Counted from the stretch's first letter, positions 19,980 to 52,389 are shown. The stretch: DNA of 64,000 nt from Nilaparvata lugens (GCF_014356525.2 NC_052515.1:20899725-20963724); one strand, 5' to 3'. Numbers and translations: made by a program. The notes: a model not told the origin generated them from the sequence alone.

Positions 19980-22900
19980 TCACTCGCGCCGCAAATTGTC
20001 CAGTCTCGCCTGTAGATCGGCATCGGCATCGGAAAGTGTCCCTCCGCCTCCACTGGCTCCTCCCCCACCCCCTCCAGCGGCGGCGGCAGCAGCAGCCATT
20101 GGTGTTTTGCCGCTCGCTACGCTCAGCGAGTTGTTCGCTTCGGGTAGACCGCCTAGTTGCTCTGTCAACTGTAGTCCAAGCTCGTCCAGCACTTGCGACA
20201 CTATTGCTTCGCTGTAAAACACACCCAAAGATTCAGTCAACGCTATACATCTACTCTATCCATGATATAGAATTCAGTGGCAAGATTACAATATGTTGGA
20301 GGTTATGTTGAGGTTTGGGAGAAATTGCACTGTATGGGCTTCTCTCAATTACTTGTAAAACCGATCACGTGGGACCCGTTTAAAACTGTAAAATTCGCGT
20401 CACTTCTAAGAGAAACCAATTTACTGAACTTTAAATGCTATAAGAGATGCCAATATATATTATATATTATAATATATATACTGCACCTATAGTGCAACTA
20501 GTGTTCCATAGGAGTTCATTATAACGGCTTTTGTGTTGAAAATTTGAGATTACAAACCTAACGATTAGATATGAATCGTAAAAGCAATATAGAACTCAAA
20601 CAATTCAAATCAAATCAAATTTCATTTATTCCATGATTTGCATGAAAAAGAAAAGCTTTGCAACATAGAATCGTCACAATCAATAATAAAACTTATAATA
20701 GTGCAAGGAGGAGACGTCAAAAAACAACACTGCCTCTAGGAGCACCCTTGGAAGAGATTGATCAGTTTAAAGGGAATTTTATTTTGTAATAATTCTATGA
20801 TATTTAATTATCTTCCCTCAAGACGTACACACATCCATCCACTGTGTATGGCACTCTTTTCAACAGAAACCTTCCAGTTCATCTGCCGCCATAATGATCA
20901 TACAACATAAAAATCCATTGAATCATCGAATATAATGAATTTATAGGTTATGTACTTTAGCCGCAGCGGACCTTTAGGGACAACATTTTTGGTTCGCTCT
21001 CATAGCGATAACTGACAAACTGCTTATCATACAGTATTTCACTAATCGATGAGACAACATTGACCTTCCCTACTCTAGATTAGCTAAGCTGCACACTTGC
21101 TACCCAATGCGCGCATTAAAAATCTCAATAGACTTCCACTGCAGATGCGGGAGCTGGAGGAGAGAGTGATCAAGAAAGTGCTCCGAGAGAAGCTAATTAA
21201 CATCACTCTCTATTCTTTGAATGAGGAGGAGATTGTATGTTTTGTCAGTCATCTTGAGATTAGTGTAAACATTTGAACTTTTATGTTTTCATTATTCAAT
21301 AATGTCTATCCGGTATATACACTTCTGGTCACAGACAGAAGAAAAATGAATTGAATACATTTTCTCAGTTTAAAACGGGGTTATGAACGAATAAATTAAC
21401 GATGAAAAACTATATTTAAATTGATATCAGAAGGAGATGATAAATAAAAATAATTAGTTTCTCACCTTTCATCTTCGTCTCCCTCATCTTCCATCGCATC
21501 ATCGATGGCGTCATTCATCACCTCCTCTTTCATGTCCATCATCTCCGATTGCTTTTCGAATTCCTGGAGAATGCGTTGTATTTGTGGAAGATTCATTTGC
21601 CTGCCATCAGAAAATTATTGATATTACTCATAAAAATATTCACGTTACTGGTTAAAACTAATTGGATTCATAATGAAGTTTGTAGAGTGAATGTTGATGT
21701 TGTGGAACTTTTCAATCATTGAATAAACTTCAAGATTTTGTCATATTTGAAATAGAGTGGAATATTGACAAAATCTCAAGTCTCTTCAATATAGTTGGAT
21801 TCAGTTAAAAATTAATCTGGTGCAGTTATTAAATTGAAACGGAAATTCCCTTACTCAGTTTGACAAGAGATTTGGCTTTATATGAAATAAACTGACTAGA
21901 TTTCACTCTTGTCTTGAAACCTACTGCTAGCTAATAACTTACTGCTCATGTTGAAATTCAGCAACAGAATGTTTAAATATTTTTTTTACGAAATTCGACT
22001 TCAGCTTCAGGAGATTCAACAATTTAGATGAAGGTTATCGATTTGAAAAAAGAAATCAACAAGAATGTTGATTTCAAGCATGAATCATCCAAGTTGATTA
22101 CTTCAGACAAGATCCACTGGAGAATCCTAGACTTCAATTCATAGTAACTTAGAAAAGAGTGCAGGTATTTGGGAAATGGTGAACGGTAACTATTCATCAT
22201 CATTCTACTGGAATTATTGGGTTGTTATTCTAATAGGGTAATAATAAGTTGACAGAAAACAATTCTTTCTTGGTTAACCCCATAGTAACATACAGTAGTT
22301 ATTTGTAAACGAATATGAAATGGTAGAATACATTCAAATTCACTTTATTGTGAACAACTGATTTGACATAACTATATTTAAAGATCATCATGAGTGAGGT
22401 AAGTTGATAAGGTATTAGAGTAGCATTGGATTGAAATAACTAGTCAGATTACACTTTAGTCAGTTACATTGAAAATAAGGTTCTAGAATTTTAAGGATAC
22501 AAACAAAATTTCAAATTCCGGTACACGACTAAAAATAATTACCACTGAATTTTTGTCAACTCTCCAGGTTTCTAACTAATAGTGTGATTAGTGAGTGACT
22601 ACGCAAATAGTGATAATGTGACTACGCAAGTAGACCTTTAATACCTTCTGCTTCATCCATTACTCACACTTGTAGGATTGATGGCATCATAGAATTCAAT
22701 TTCAATACACATGATAACACAACAACTATTCAGAAGGCAGATAAAACAGTGACTGCTTTAAAAAATTCAAATCATCACTCATAAAATACATTTATTCCTA
22801 GAGCTAGTAGCCATCATATTGACACTTTTGACACAAATAAATAAATAATCTTGATATTTGACAACATCTTTGTGTTTTCAGTATCGAATTTCTTTTTGAA

Positions 22901-24592
22901 TCGAGCTCGGATGAATATAATATAATGAAACTTAATTAGGCCTCTGTTGAAATACTAAACTATGTCCAAATAATAAATCATACCTATTCATGTTTTGCAT
23001 AGCTTTTGTAACGCCTTTCATGGCCTGCGCCATTGCATTCTGGGAACGCAGCGTTTGTATTTTGAGCGATACAGCCTGGACGTTTGCTTTCATCAGCATA
23101 AACTTCTTCACATAGCGTCGCGTTCGCACCAAGTCTTTTGCCATAATTTTCACAGAATCCTGTAAAACAAAAAACAAATTTCAATTTATAGCTGTCCGTT
23201 GTAGGTCTAGGATTTAACATCCTCAGGACAATTATTGTAGTGTCACTGATTCAATTAGGATGAGGAGACGACGCTAATCTAAATTTGATAAAGAGTTTAA
23301 ATACAGCATAAGTGAATAATTTTATCACTAAAATAAAACAAATTCAACTAAGTATCCGGTAATATATATGCATATGCAATCATAGGCCAACAAAAAAAAA
23401 AAAAAAAAAAATTAGAAACATTCAAAGAGTGAATAAATTTTTGGCCTGTGTAGCCGGGAGACATTGCTGTTCCCGGCCTGCAAAATCTGAGTTTCAAATT
23501 GAAAATTCAAAACAAAATTCACTCATCTTCCAACACTTTGAGGTTGAAATGTATTCGTTATCCTTATTCTGAAATTTCTTCAAAAATTCAGTTAAAAAAA
23601 ACTTTTCGTCCGGTAATTAATTGAATGGCACAGCTTATTACTTACTTCAAAAGTAGTTTTATTTTTTTCATTTTAAATTCAAGTACTGAATAATCATGTA
23701 AACCTATTGTCTTTAAATATTTTATGAGACATGATTGGCCGAATTGGTCAAACCCTGGATAATTTTCTATAATATGATGCATATTATCTTCAACTAGAAG
23801 ATAGATTCATGCTCACAGGACTAGAAGTAGGTCGAATATCGACGTACCCACATGCAAAATTTCAAAATCAAAGAACGTTTCCCTACACTGACAATGATAA
23901 TGTTTGGCATAAGTTTTTAGTTTTTTTTTGTGGATAAGTATTTTTATTTGTTTATTTATTTTATCTATTTGTTTATTTATTATTATAATTTTTACAAGAA
24001 AACACTGAATGGGAGAGAAAAACTAAGGATACTCCTTGTACTATTTCTCTCCCAAATTTAGATAATATTATTTTAAAAGTCCGAAATAAGGTTATGAAAT
24101 TAGTATTGACTATTCAGTGTTTATATTTATGACGCGATCTATCCAGGGACGCCAAGCATCAATCAATGAATCAACATTTTTATTCACAACTCAAAACAAT
24201 TGGGGGGCCTGCCAAACTCGAAGGTTTTGCGGCGGGTGCCCAGTTACAAAATTTAAATAAACTGAGAAAAAATAAATTTGACACTATGGCATTGATCTAG
24301 AAATTAGAAAACTCAATAAATATTATTTTAACATAAAAAATGAAAGCCTTCGATATTATGAGTGCTACCAGAAGTACCTTCCACATAATATTGAATAATA
24401 AAGAAAGTTATATAAGTTTATTACCATTTGACCTTCCTTGGCCATTTTCTTTATATCGGCTATAATTTTCTTTTCTTGCTGTTCCATTCGAGCTCTTTCT
24501 CTGTCCAAGTCTCTCATTGCTTTGTTCAATGCTCTCTGGTTATTACGGAGCATCTCTTCTGGCGTTATACGCCTTCCAAATAGCCACTCCAT
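19980..24592 (-). CDS. CHMP2A: CHMP2A / Vps2, ESCRT-III subunit
   Basis: Minus-strand coding exons 24592-24425, 23159-22984, 21600-21466 and 20211-19980, with GT/AG sites and matching phases, give 236 aa (human CHMP2A is 222). The N-terminus MEWLFGRRITPEEMLRNNQR and the conserved ADIKKMAKEGQM, IMAKDLVRTRRYVKK and QAMKGVTKAMQNMNR identify the Snf7/Vps2 family, and IDDAMEDEGDEDE and VSQVLDELGL point to CHMP2A rather than 2B. It assembles on endosomal and other membranes with CHMP3 and recruits VPS4 through the C-terminal MIM, seen here as DADLQARLDNLRR. Oddity: about 20 Ala/Gly residues are inserted before the MIM. A TTTTTTGCAG acceptor nine bases upstream of the ATG (24601) shows a 5' UTR intron. 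Confidence 0.95.
20212..21465 (-). other. CHMP2A intron 3, with non-LTR tail
   Basis: No gene. Around 20605-20770 there is an ATCAAATCAAATTTCATTTA stretch followed by moderately GC-rich sequence, consistent with the 3' end of an antisense non-LTR element. A TA-rich palindrome (TATATATTATATATTATAAT) lies near 20455. Confidence 0.4.
23160..24424 (-). other. CHMP2A intron 1 (between coding exons), repeat-rich
   Basis: It holds a run of about 22 A (around 23390), a TTTATTTGTTTATTT stretch near 23945 followed by GGGAGAGAAA..TTTCTCTCCC inverted words (24010-24053), and ATTTTTATTCACAACTCAAA near 24177 typical of an antisense non-LTR tail. No coding region is supported. Confidence 0.4.
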
Positions 24593-24643
24593 GTTTGATC
24601 TGCAAAAAATGAGTTTATCTATTAAAAAACTAATTTAATTTAA

Positions 24644-25304
24644 AGCTACGTTTACACTATGTAGCTGAAGAGCTATATAGCTTTGCTATATAAAATTTGT
24701 GCTACATATAGCTCTGCTATAAGTAGGTTTAGCGCTAATTTTATGTAGCAGAACTATATGTAGCTCTGCTACATGTCAATTTTTGTTTATAGCAGAGCTA
24801 GATCTACCTGCTCTGTCCTTGAAGGAAGGCTGCCGCAGCTGTTTGGCGCCTACTGGATTTACACCAGATATACCGTACTCATTTGTTGTCAGAGTGCTAG
24901 TAGGTTACTGTGCTTTGCGGGCATTTATTTTTGATCTATAAATTATTGTTCAATGATGGAGAGTGAATTTGACTGGAATAAAGATAATTATCCAATATCT
25001 TATTTTTCTTTTTCCCAGACTAGGCACTAAACAACGGTAAACAGCGTCGGCAGCCTTCATCAAGGACAGAGCAGCTACATATAGCTCTGCTATAAGCAAA
25101 AATTGACATGTAGCAGATCTACATATATTTCAGATTCTCTTTGATATTTACCGAAAATTTTGAATGGCTAATTCTCTGCTATATGGCTGAGAAAATAGGC
25201 TTAAAACTGCTATATTATAGCCGAGCTATATAGCAGATCCCCAGTGTCACTTTTCGAACTTGTAGCAGAGCTATATAGCTCTGCTACATAGTGTAAACCA
25301 AGCT
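24644..25304. mobile_element. large foldback element, GTTTACACTATGTAGC ends
   Basis: The left end AGCTACGTTTACACTATGTA is mirrored by TACATAGTGTAAACCAAGCT at the right, 661 bp apart. The arms are built of many short words (AGCTATATAGCTCTGCTA, GCTACATATAGCTCTGC) that are themselves near-palindromic, so the whole is a multiply folded structure. A second mirrored pair, CTGCTCTGTCCTTGAAGGAA / ATCAAGGACAGAGCAG, surrounds a ~200-bp single-copy core. It sits in the CHMP2A 5' UTR intron. Confidence 0.8.
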
Positions 25305-26089
25305 ACTATACCTTTGGAAGAATCATATAAATTTAAATTTTAAAATGGTTTAGCAGTTGCCTGGTTTCTGGACTTATCTTAGAGCAGGTCTCCCTAATCA
25401 AACAATTTTGACAATATAACAATAACCTAAAATAAATTAATTTCTAAACTTGTTTAAATAAAAGCAATTAACGTAGTCAGCATGTTTATGAGAAATTTAT
25501 AATTTAGAAAATTGTATTTATAATAATTAAGGTTTTACAGTTTAAACAGCCTTGATTTTGTTTTTCTTTGAATGGGTGTAATGGCTATTGAACTCTCTTT
25601 TCCTAGGAAGAGATAGACTAGAAAATACACTAATATTGTTAAATCTAGCATATTTATTCGATATTGGTGTAAGGACTGATGATGTGATTATGTAGCAATT
25701 AATTATTGACATTTGATTAGAAGCATACGCAATGAGTTTTAATCTATATTGAATGATGAGGACTTGTTTGCCAACATTGATTTGACTGATTCTCTCTGCA
25801 TACAGGAACATTAGTAGCGTCTACGGAACGCGGATTCATGTAAATTTAATTTTGTACATGTTTAATTCTGCATTTCCGTAGCAGCTATTGGACTCTATTA
25901 ATGTCCCTGTTTGCAACATGTTTGAATTAGCCTATGAAATGTATAGCCTATCGTAAGCACAAGAGAGGCTAGAATTTCGCATGCTATTCTTGATGCAAAC
26001 TAAGCATGAAAGTTTTATTAAACAAGTTTTGTTTTTTAAAACAATTTACAAGTGTTTCTGAGAACCTTTATAATAGTTATTCCTTATCT
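25305..26089. other. intergenic, upstream of CHMP2A and PRMT3
   Basis: No coding region is supported. The region should contain the CHMP2A upstream noncoding exon and possibly the missing first exon of PRMT3. A GC-richer patch near 25818-25840 (AGCGTCTACGGAACGCGG) is a candidate but cannot be assigned by eye. Confidence 0.35.
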
Positions 26090-26521
26090 TCTCCACCCTT
26101 AGATTCGTCTGGCAATCCAGTAGAAAATAATGCTGGAGATCCCATTGACAACTGGTCCACAGTGGTTAGGAAGAAAGGACGCAAACTTAGAAAAGAAACT
26201 CCTGCATTGAACACTAAAATTTCTGTTACTCCGAAATCAACGCTAATACCAGGAAAAACAAGAACTTTATTACTGGTAGTTTGATTGGTGTAGAGAATCT
26301 ATCGATTAGGGACCACAAAAAATTTTTTTTGTCTCATGATTCATACCAGGTACAACTTGTGAGAGCCTTTCAGAATTTCTTAAGAATCAAAGAATTAGTA
26401 ATTCCACTGTTGAGAAACTTGTCTTGAATCACCCAGATTCTTATGCTTCATTGAAGGTGGGTGTTCTGGATAGTGAGTTTGATATTGTGTACAAGGAAGA
26501 TTTCTGGCCAAAAAATACTTA

Positions 26522-26827
26522 TTTATTTATTCATCTACAATGGAGACAACGGGTTTCCCCAAACATGTCTCCTTTACAAGAAAATGCAAAATCTTAAAAT
26601 ATAATATATAGAAAACTTATAAAAAATCATAAAAAGAAATAAGGTACAAATGGTAATATTTATCCTATCACATATGGTAATAAGGTACAAAATGATAATA
26701 TGGAAAAATACAATAATTTAAAAAAAATATGAAAAGATATGAAAGATTGTCTTATGTAGCAAAATACTTTACAAGAAAGCAAAGTAGCAATAACAGCAAT
26801 TTAAACTTGAAGCTACACAAAAAGAGG
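26522..26827 (-). mobile_element. 3' fragment of another retroelement inserted in the non-LTR element
   Basis: 306 bp starting TTTATTTATTCATCTACAAT, that is, an A/T-rich tail in antisense. It is bounded by a perfect 10-bp duplication AAAATACTTA (26512-26521 and 26828-26837). It interrupts the host element right after FWPKNT in the ORF1 remnant. It resembles the fragment at about 57330. Confidence 0.8.
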
Positions 26828-28417
26828 AAAATACTTAGCTTCTGGCTCCAATAATTTTCTTGAGACTTGGTCCAGTTCTGAATCTGGGCCTAACGGTGTT
26901 GAAGTTTCTGACCCTGGATTCAATGTCCTGTTCAGCAATCTTCAGTGTCTTAATTATTTATCTAAAAGACTAGATATTGAAATGACAATTTGTAAGGCGA
27001 GTTATAAAGTATTATGCTTTGTTGAGCACTGGCTATGTGAGGATCAGCTGAAGATGGTAAATTTCGAAGATTATCTACTAGTTAGCTCTTTTAGTCGAAC
27101 CACACATAAACATGGAGGAGTTGCAATCTTTGTGTCAAAGGATTTACTGGACCATAACAAAGCAAAACACTTGAACCTGGATATCTTTCACCACTGTAAG
27201 AAGCTTCATTTTGTGTCACTTTTCTGGAGCCCAAGCTAATAATTATAAGTGTTTACCGTTCACCCAATGGTGACCCAGATTACTTCCTGGAACATCAGGA
27301 ATCTGTCATTCTCTACATCTTTAATAGAATGCCCAACCACCACATTGTTTTGGGCGGGGATTTCAATTTCAATTTCCTTGATGCTTCAGCCACTAACACA
27401 ATTAATTGTGTCAATGTAATGAGGTCATTGAACCTGTACTGCACTGTGAGTGAGCCTACTAGGATGGATGCATGTCTGGACAATGTGGTGACCAACTTAC
27501 CAGAGAGTTCGTGCAGAGTTTCTATCAAGAATTACGCTTTGAGTGACCATGAAGCTATATGTCTGACATCTCCAGTATTTCCCCCAAGGTACTTGTGCGT
27601 CCACTTATTGAAAGTCAGATAAACTATTTCAAACATCTACTGCATCTGGTGGATTGGAACGAAATTATAATTCCTGGTCTTCCAGAAGATAGCTTTAATA
27701 AATTCTTCAGCAATTTCAAGTACCTGTACGACATTGTCTTCCCGGAAAGGCAACAGACTGCAAAAAAGTGAACCAGGAACAGGACTAAGCCGCATTGGAT
27801 GAGTCAAGAATTAACTGTCCTCAAGAATTGGGCCATTCTTGCTTATGAGCACCACAAGAATCTAAGGACAGCTGAAAAAGAACTTCAAGGAGAAACTCTT
27901 GAGAGCCAAAAAATAAATGAATGCCCAGCAGATAAACTCCTCGCAAAATAAGTGCTCTCCAGCATGGAAGGTGATCAAGAGAGAAATGAGTTCTCATCAG
28001 AGGACCACACGTATATAGAGCTTGATATCTTCGATTCCTTCTTTGTGGATTCAGTTACTACAGTTCGTGCTTCTATTAACACCCCTGATATTTCGGCCAT
28101 GCAGTTCCTAAATGCTATGCCCAGGCCAGAAACAACATTTTTGCTCTGCCCAGTATCTTATGAAGAAGGGTTGGATGTTGTGAGTAAGCTGAAAAATTCT
28201 GAAAGTAAGGACTTCTTTGATTTGTCAGTAAATCTCATAAAAAGAGTCACCATTCCAATTCTTGTACCACTAACTTTCTGCTTGAACTCATGCATTGTGG
28301 AGGGTGTTTTCCCTGCTCTACTAAAGATCGCTAAAACTGTACCCATTCACAAGAAGGGTCCAATTGATCTACCGGGTAACTTCAGGCCTATTGCAATCTT
28401 ACCTGTGTTCTCCAAAA

Positions 28418-28630
28418 ACGAATGCAAAAAGGAATGCTGTATAAGAAACTGGAAGCTGTAAGAAAAAGAGGAAGGCCGAGGGTTCGATGGATGCAGGATG
28501 TGGAGAGAGACTTGAGAGCGATGGGAGTGAGAGGTTGGAGGCGAAAGGCAGCAGACAGAGACGCTTGGAGGCAGATTGTGGAGGAGGCCAAAGCCCACAT
28601 CGGGCTGTAGCGCCAGGATAAGTAAGTAAG
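28418..28630 (+). mobile_element. 5'-truncated RTE-type element nested in the reverse transcriptase
   Basis: 213 bp encoding [20 protein letters not shown] and [22 protein letters not shown], the characteristic last residues of RTE-type and related endonuclease-RT elements, followed by a TAAGTAAG tail. A perfect direct repeat GTTCTCCAAAA flanks it (28407-28417 and 28630-28640). Removing it joins PVFSK to IFESIIKRQL, restoring the host RT frame, so it inserted after the host element. Confidence 0.9.
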
Positions 28631-28672
28631 TTCTCCAAAATCTTTGAGAGCATAATCAAGAGACAGTTATGC

Positions 28673-29341
28673 TTGTATTTTGAGAGTGCTGGACTGTTGG
28701 TGGATGCTCAGTACGGGTTTAGGGCTGGAAGAACAACAGCCCAGGCAGTGGAAAGTCTTTTAAAGATTGAGAGCTTTGAGAGCAGGGGTTTCACAGGCTT
28801 GACATTGTGTGATTTGAGCCGTGCTTTCGACACTGTAGACCACCAGATTCTACTGTCCAAGTTGGAGTTTTATGGGGTCACTGATGTCTCATTAAGACTC
28901 CTGAAATCTTACCTATCAGGTCGTCGCCAGGTGGTCCAGGTTAATGGTAGGGTTTCTGCAATGAAGGCTATTCCACATGGGGTCCCTCAAGGGTCCATAC
29001 TCGGCCCCCTGCTCTTCATAATTATGACTAATGATCTACCTTGTGCACTGGCTAATAGGTTGGCAGCCTTTGCAGATGATAACACCATTTTTGATGTGAG
29101 CAGCTCTTCAACAGATCTGACAGAGAAGATGAGTGAGTCCTTTGGTGCTGCATCTGTGTGGTTCAAGTCGAACTTCCTCAAGCTAAATGAGGAGAAAACC
29201 CAAAGAATGATTTTTAGTTTGAGAAATTATGTGGATCAGGAGAGAAGTGTACAACTTCTTGGTTTACACCTTGATCCAAAATTAACCTGGTACCCCCACA
29301 TTGAAGTCATCTGTAAGACTGTAAGAAGCTATCACTGGTGA
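28673..29341 (+). pseudogene. reverse transcriptase core of the non-LTR element
   Basis: An open 222-residue segment with AQYGFRAGRTTAQAVESLL, DLSRAFDTVDHQILLSKLEF, IPHGVPQGSILGPLLF and FADDNTIF (catalytic Asp pair kept). A frameshift near 29338 separates it from the C-terminal segment 29338-29892 (AVHAQ-like region, LQKKAIRIITG, SPSNQNDRLFNRLPAAAR). It is part of the element above and is not a host gene. Confidence 0.85.
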
Positions 29342-30030
29342 TTTTCTTATTAAGGCAGTTCATGCTCAGTGTGCCAAAGGACTATGTCAAGACAGCCTAT
29401 TTCTCATTCTTCCAAGGAATCATGTTGTATGGCCTTCAACATTGGGGTCCAGCTAGTGGAGTTAATAGAATTCTCCTGCTTCAAAAGAAGGCCATACGAA
29501 TTATTACTGGCTCAGGAATCATTGACCACTGTCGTCCTCTCTTCTGTGCCGAATCCATCATGACAGTGGTATGCCTCTACATCTTCATATCACTGAAAAA
29601 AGTTAAGATTTCTGTGGAGAGTATGCGACTGCTTAGTGACATCCACAACTTTGACACCAGGGGCAGGTACCAGGTCGACATTCCATTCACAAGGCTGAGC
29701 AGAGTGAGGAATAGCCCTAGCAACCAGAATGACAGACTTTTCAACAGGCTTCCGGCAGCAGCTAGGTCTCTACCAACCAAGGAGTTTCTCCGGGGCACTT
29801 ATAACTTTCTGATACAAACTCCTATGTATGAGATGAATGAGTTTTTCAGTGTTCCTGAAAGGACTATCTATGTGTTTCACAAAAGTACCTGAATCTTACT
29901 GTGATATTTCTGTATTGTGATAGACTGAATTCTATATTTATTAAAAACCAATTTTAGTAACTTGTAAACTTTGACGAACCAATTGCTGTATTTGATGGCT
30001 TAAAGGCAATAAAATCATTTATCATTTATT

Positions 30031-30414
30031 TGTATTGATTAATTTATATTATTCACAACCAAGTGGTTTTTACAACCAATATTATGTTTGTCATTAAACA
30101 TTTTTAGGTTAATCACTTACTTGTTACTTGTTCAATTTTCTCCGCAGTCAGAGACCGGGGAATAGTCATTTGTTCCTCATTTTTGAAGGTCATTTGGCTG
30201 CTCGTCCAGGCAGGTGTTGAAGTGTATGGTCCTCAATGAAGCAGTATATTATAATATGGTCGTTCTGTCAAATATCTCTTCAGTGCGACAGCAAAGATTT
30301 TATTGTTCTCTGGCCTTCGGGTCAGATTTTCCGAATCATTGACCTAGATTTCATAATTCTGTATTCTTCAGCTTGAGTGAATCATGTTTCAAGTTCCATT
30401 CATTTTGTTTTCAG
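30031..30414. other. between non-LTR element and first visible PRMT3 exon
   Basis: No open frame here joins the PRMT3 zinc-finger exon in phase with an ATG that I could defend. A TTTTCTCCGCAG acceptor-like string occurs near 30140, but all in-phase continuations hit stops. Confidence 0.35.
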
Positions 30415-50656
<20,242 letters not shown>

Positions 50657-51119
50657 TCTGTTAGGTTTGTAAGGATTTTATTGCTTAATTTTTTAAAATT
50701 TATTGGAAGAGTCTTTGGTTTTTATTTATTTTCCGTTTGACATTCCTGCAGCAATTGTTGAGGATTAATAATTTTCATGACTTGAAACTTTTTATTCATT
50801 TTCCATTTGACATTCCTACAGCAATGGTTGAGAATGAATAGTTTTTCATGACTCAAATCTTACTCATAAACAGGTATATCTATGTGATACAATGAGGGAT
50901 TTCTGTGCATAATCTATCAAATTCCACAGAAGTATTCACTTACAAATGTTACAAAACCAAATATATTAACTAGCTCATTTGAATTATATAGTGCTTTCCA
51001 CAAGAATGAGCTTCTCCATCATTCTCAAGATGAAGTCTTCATCATTGAAAGCTTTCAATCATGAAATTATTTCAAGTTTCTACAAATTTTTCATTACAAT
51101 CATGCTACTTCAATCTTAA
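50657..51119 (+). other. PRMT3 3' flank
   Basis: The 3' UTR presumably lies here. TTTCCATTTGACATTCCTAC is a near repeat of TTTCCGTTTGACATTCCTGC (about 50801 and 50731). The polyadenylation site was not assigned. Confidence 0.35.
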
Positions 51120-51288
51120 GGTGTGTACAGACTTTCGCTCTGCTCCGCAATCGAACGTCACTCGAGCAGATCGATTGATGATCGACCGGGGAGCTAGAGT
51201 GGAACGCGAGAAGAGCTAACATCTCACGTAACGTTCATGATCGGAGCGAGGGCGGAGCGTGTTGGAAGCGCGTATATCTGTACGCACC
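51120..51288. mobile_element. 169-bp MITE with TTAA duplication
   Basis: The ends GGTGTGTACAGA and TCTGTACGCACC are inverted repeats with one mismatch, flanked on both sides by TTAA (51116-51119, 51289-51292). The inner GC-rich words (GCTCTGCTCCG / CGGAGCG) also mirror. TTAA duplication is the piggyBac signature; a shifted 3-bp TTA reading is the alternative. Confidence 0.75.
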
Positions 51289-52389
51289 TTAATAAGGAAG
51301 TATAAAGTTAAGCTTTGTGTTCAGAGGTGATCTGGTGATTCCTTAGGTTTAAAACAAGTAGTGAATTATTTTCAAACTCTTTCTACTATTAAAAGCTACA
51401 GCAATTCAATTTCTATTACATATCTATATAGTAATATATTTTTCAAAAAAATTACCCTTCTTCAGTCCAATAAGGAATACTTGAAATGATTGTTTAGGGA
51501 TTTGTTGAATCTTCTTTGAAATTATTTTTCACACATTCTTCTGAAGAGAAGCTTCACAAAATACTCCTCATTACATCACTCTGCTCTGTTTACGTAATGT
51601 GAGTACTGCATTGCAAATAGTCATTGCATTCAATTCTACTATACACAAGATATCATGTTACTTGATATTGTTTTATCGCTCCATGAGCTGAAAATAAGTA
51701 AAGGATCAAGGTGATGCCTGTTTTTGAAGTGTAGATTGAATATTATTGACAATATGAATGGTGGACCATTATTTCTAATGCTTTTGATAGTTTTCTGCTC
51801 TAAGGATCAAAGAATAGTGGAGCGGCGAAGGTAGCTTACAGTGTAGAAAAGAATTGCGTGCATTCAAATGTGTCGGAACGTAATAGAACAGTGAAGGTCG
51901 GGTAGAAGAAAGCAGATACATTATTATTTTCAACACTCAGCGACCTTCCCTGCTACCCCCTCTACCTTTGCCACTCCACTCTGTCTTGTGAATTCACCCT
52001 AACTGTATCAATTGCATTTTTTAATGAATTTATTTCTCATTGCTGGTGAATCAATAATGATGTCACCATACCAAGGCGAAATGATCTTCATGAAGTAAAT
52101 AAAATGATCATCAGTTTCATCACCCACGCACAAGTCATGTGTACAATGACTAATGTAATGGAGGTAGGAGTGACCACACCAGACCTTCTAATTTTGTTCG
52201 GTTGACAAAAATTTGATAAACCGTAGCATCATTGCAACCTCCAGATAGTTATTCAGTGCGTGAGTTGATATTTTCCTACTTTATATTATTCAATACATCA
52301 GTCCAAAAGAAAAGTAATGTATGTTCACCATGGTTCTTGATAAAATTTATTGTATTTTAGGGGACTAATTGTGCTGAATTTGATACTTT
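51289..52389. other. intergenic, no gene seen
   Basis: AT-rich sequence with no supported open frame. GGGTAGAAGAAAG..CTTCCCTGCTACCC words near 51900-51960 hint at another small foldback. Confidence 0.35.

Larger units (their letters stand above)
26090..30030 (+). mobile_element. decayed CR1/Jockey-type non-LTR retrotransposon
   Basis: In order: an ORF1 remnant (WSTVVRKK near 26152; HPDSYASLKVGVLDSEFD near 26431), an endonuclease (GGVAIFVSKDL near 27117; GGDFNFNFLD near 27355; SDHEAICL near 27541), then reverse transcriptase ([49 protein letters not shown]) and a C-terminal region ending with TGA at 29890. Several stops and frameshifts (near 27240, 27600-27770, 27950, 29338) show it is dead. 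The catalytic motif is FADD rather than YADD. The 3' end is AATAAAATCATTTATCATTT near 30010. Two younger insertions lie inside it. The clade is judged from motif style only; the 5' boundary is approximate. Confidence 0.88.

Noticed and set aside
19879..20311. Plus-strand open frames opposite the last CHMP2A exon
   Set aside because: They are shadows of the Ala/Gly-rich minus-strand coding sequence and include proline-rich runs caused by its codon repeats.
30105..30240. First coding exon of PRMT3 between the non-LTR element and the zinc-finger exon
   Set aside because: An acceptor-like TCCGCAG is present, but no ATG-containing frame joins exon 30415 in the required phase without stops.
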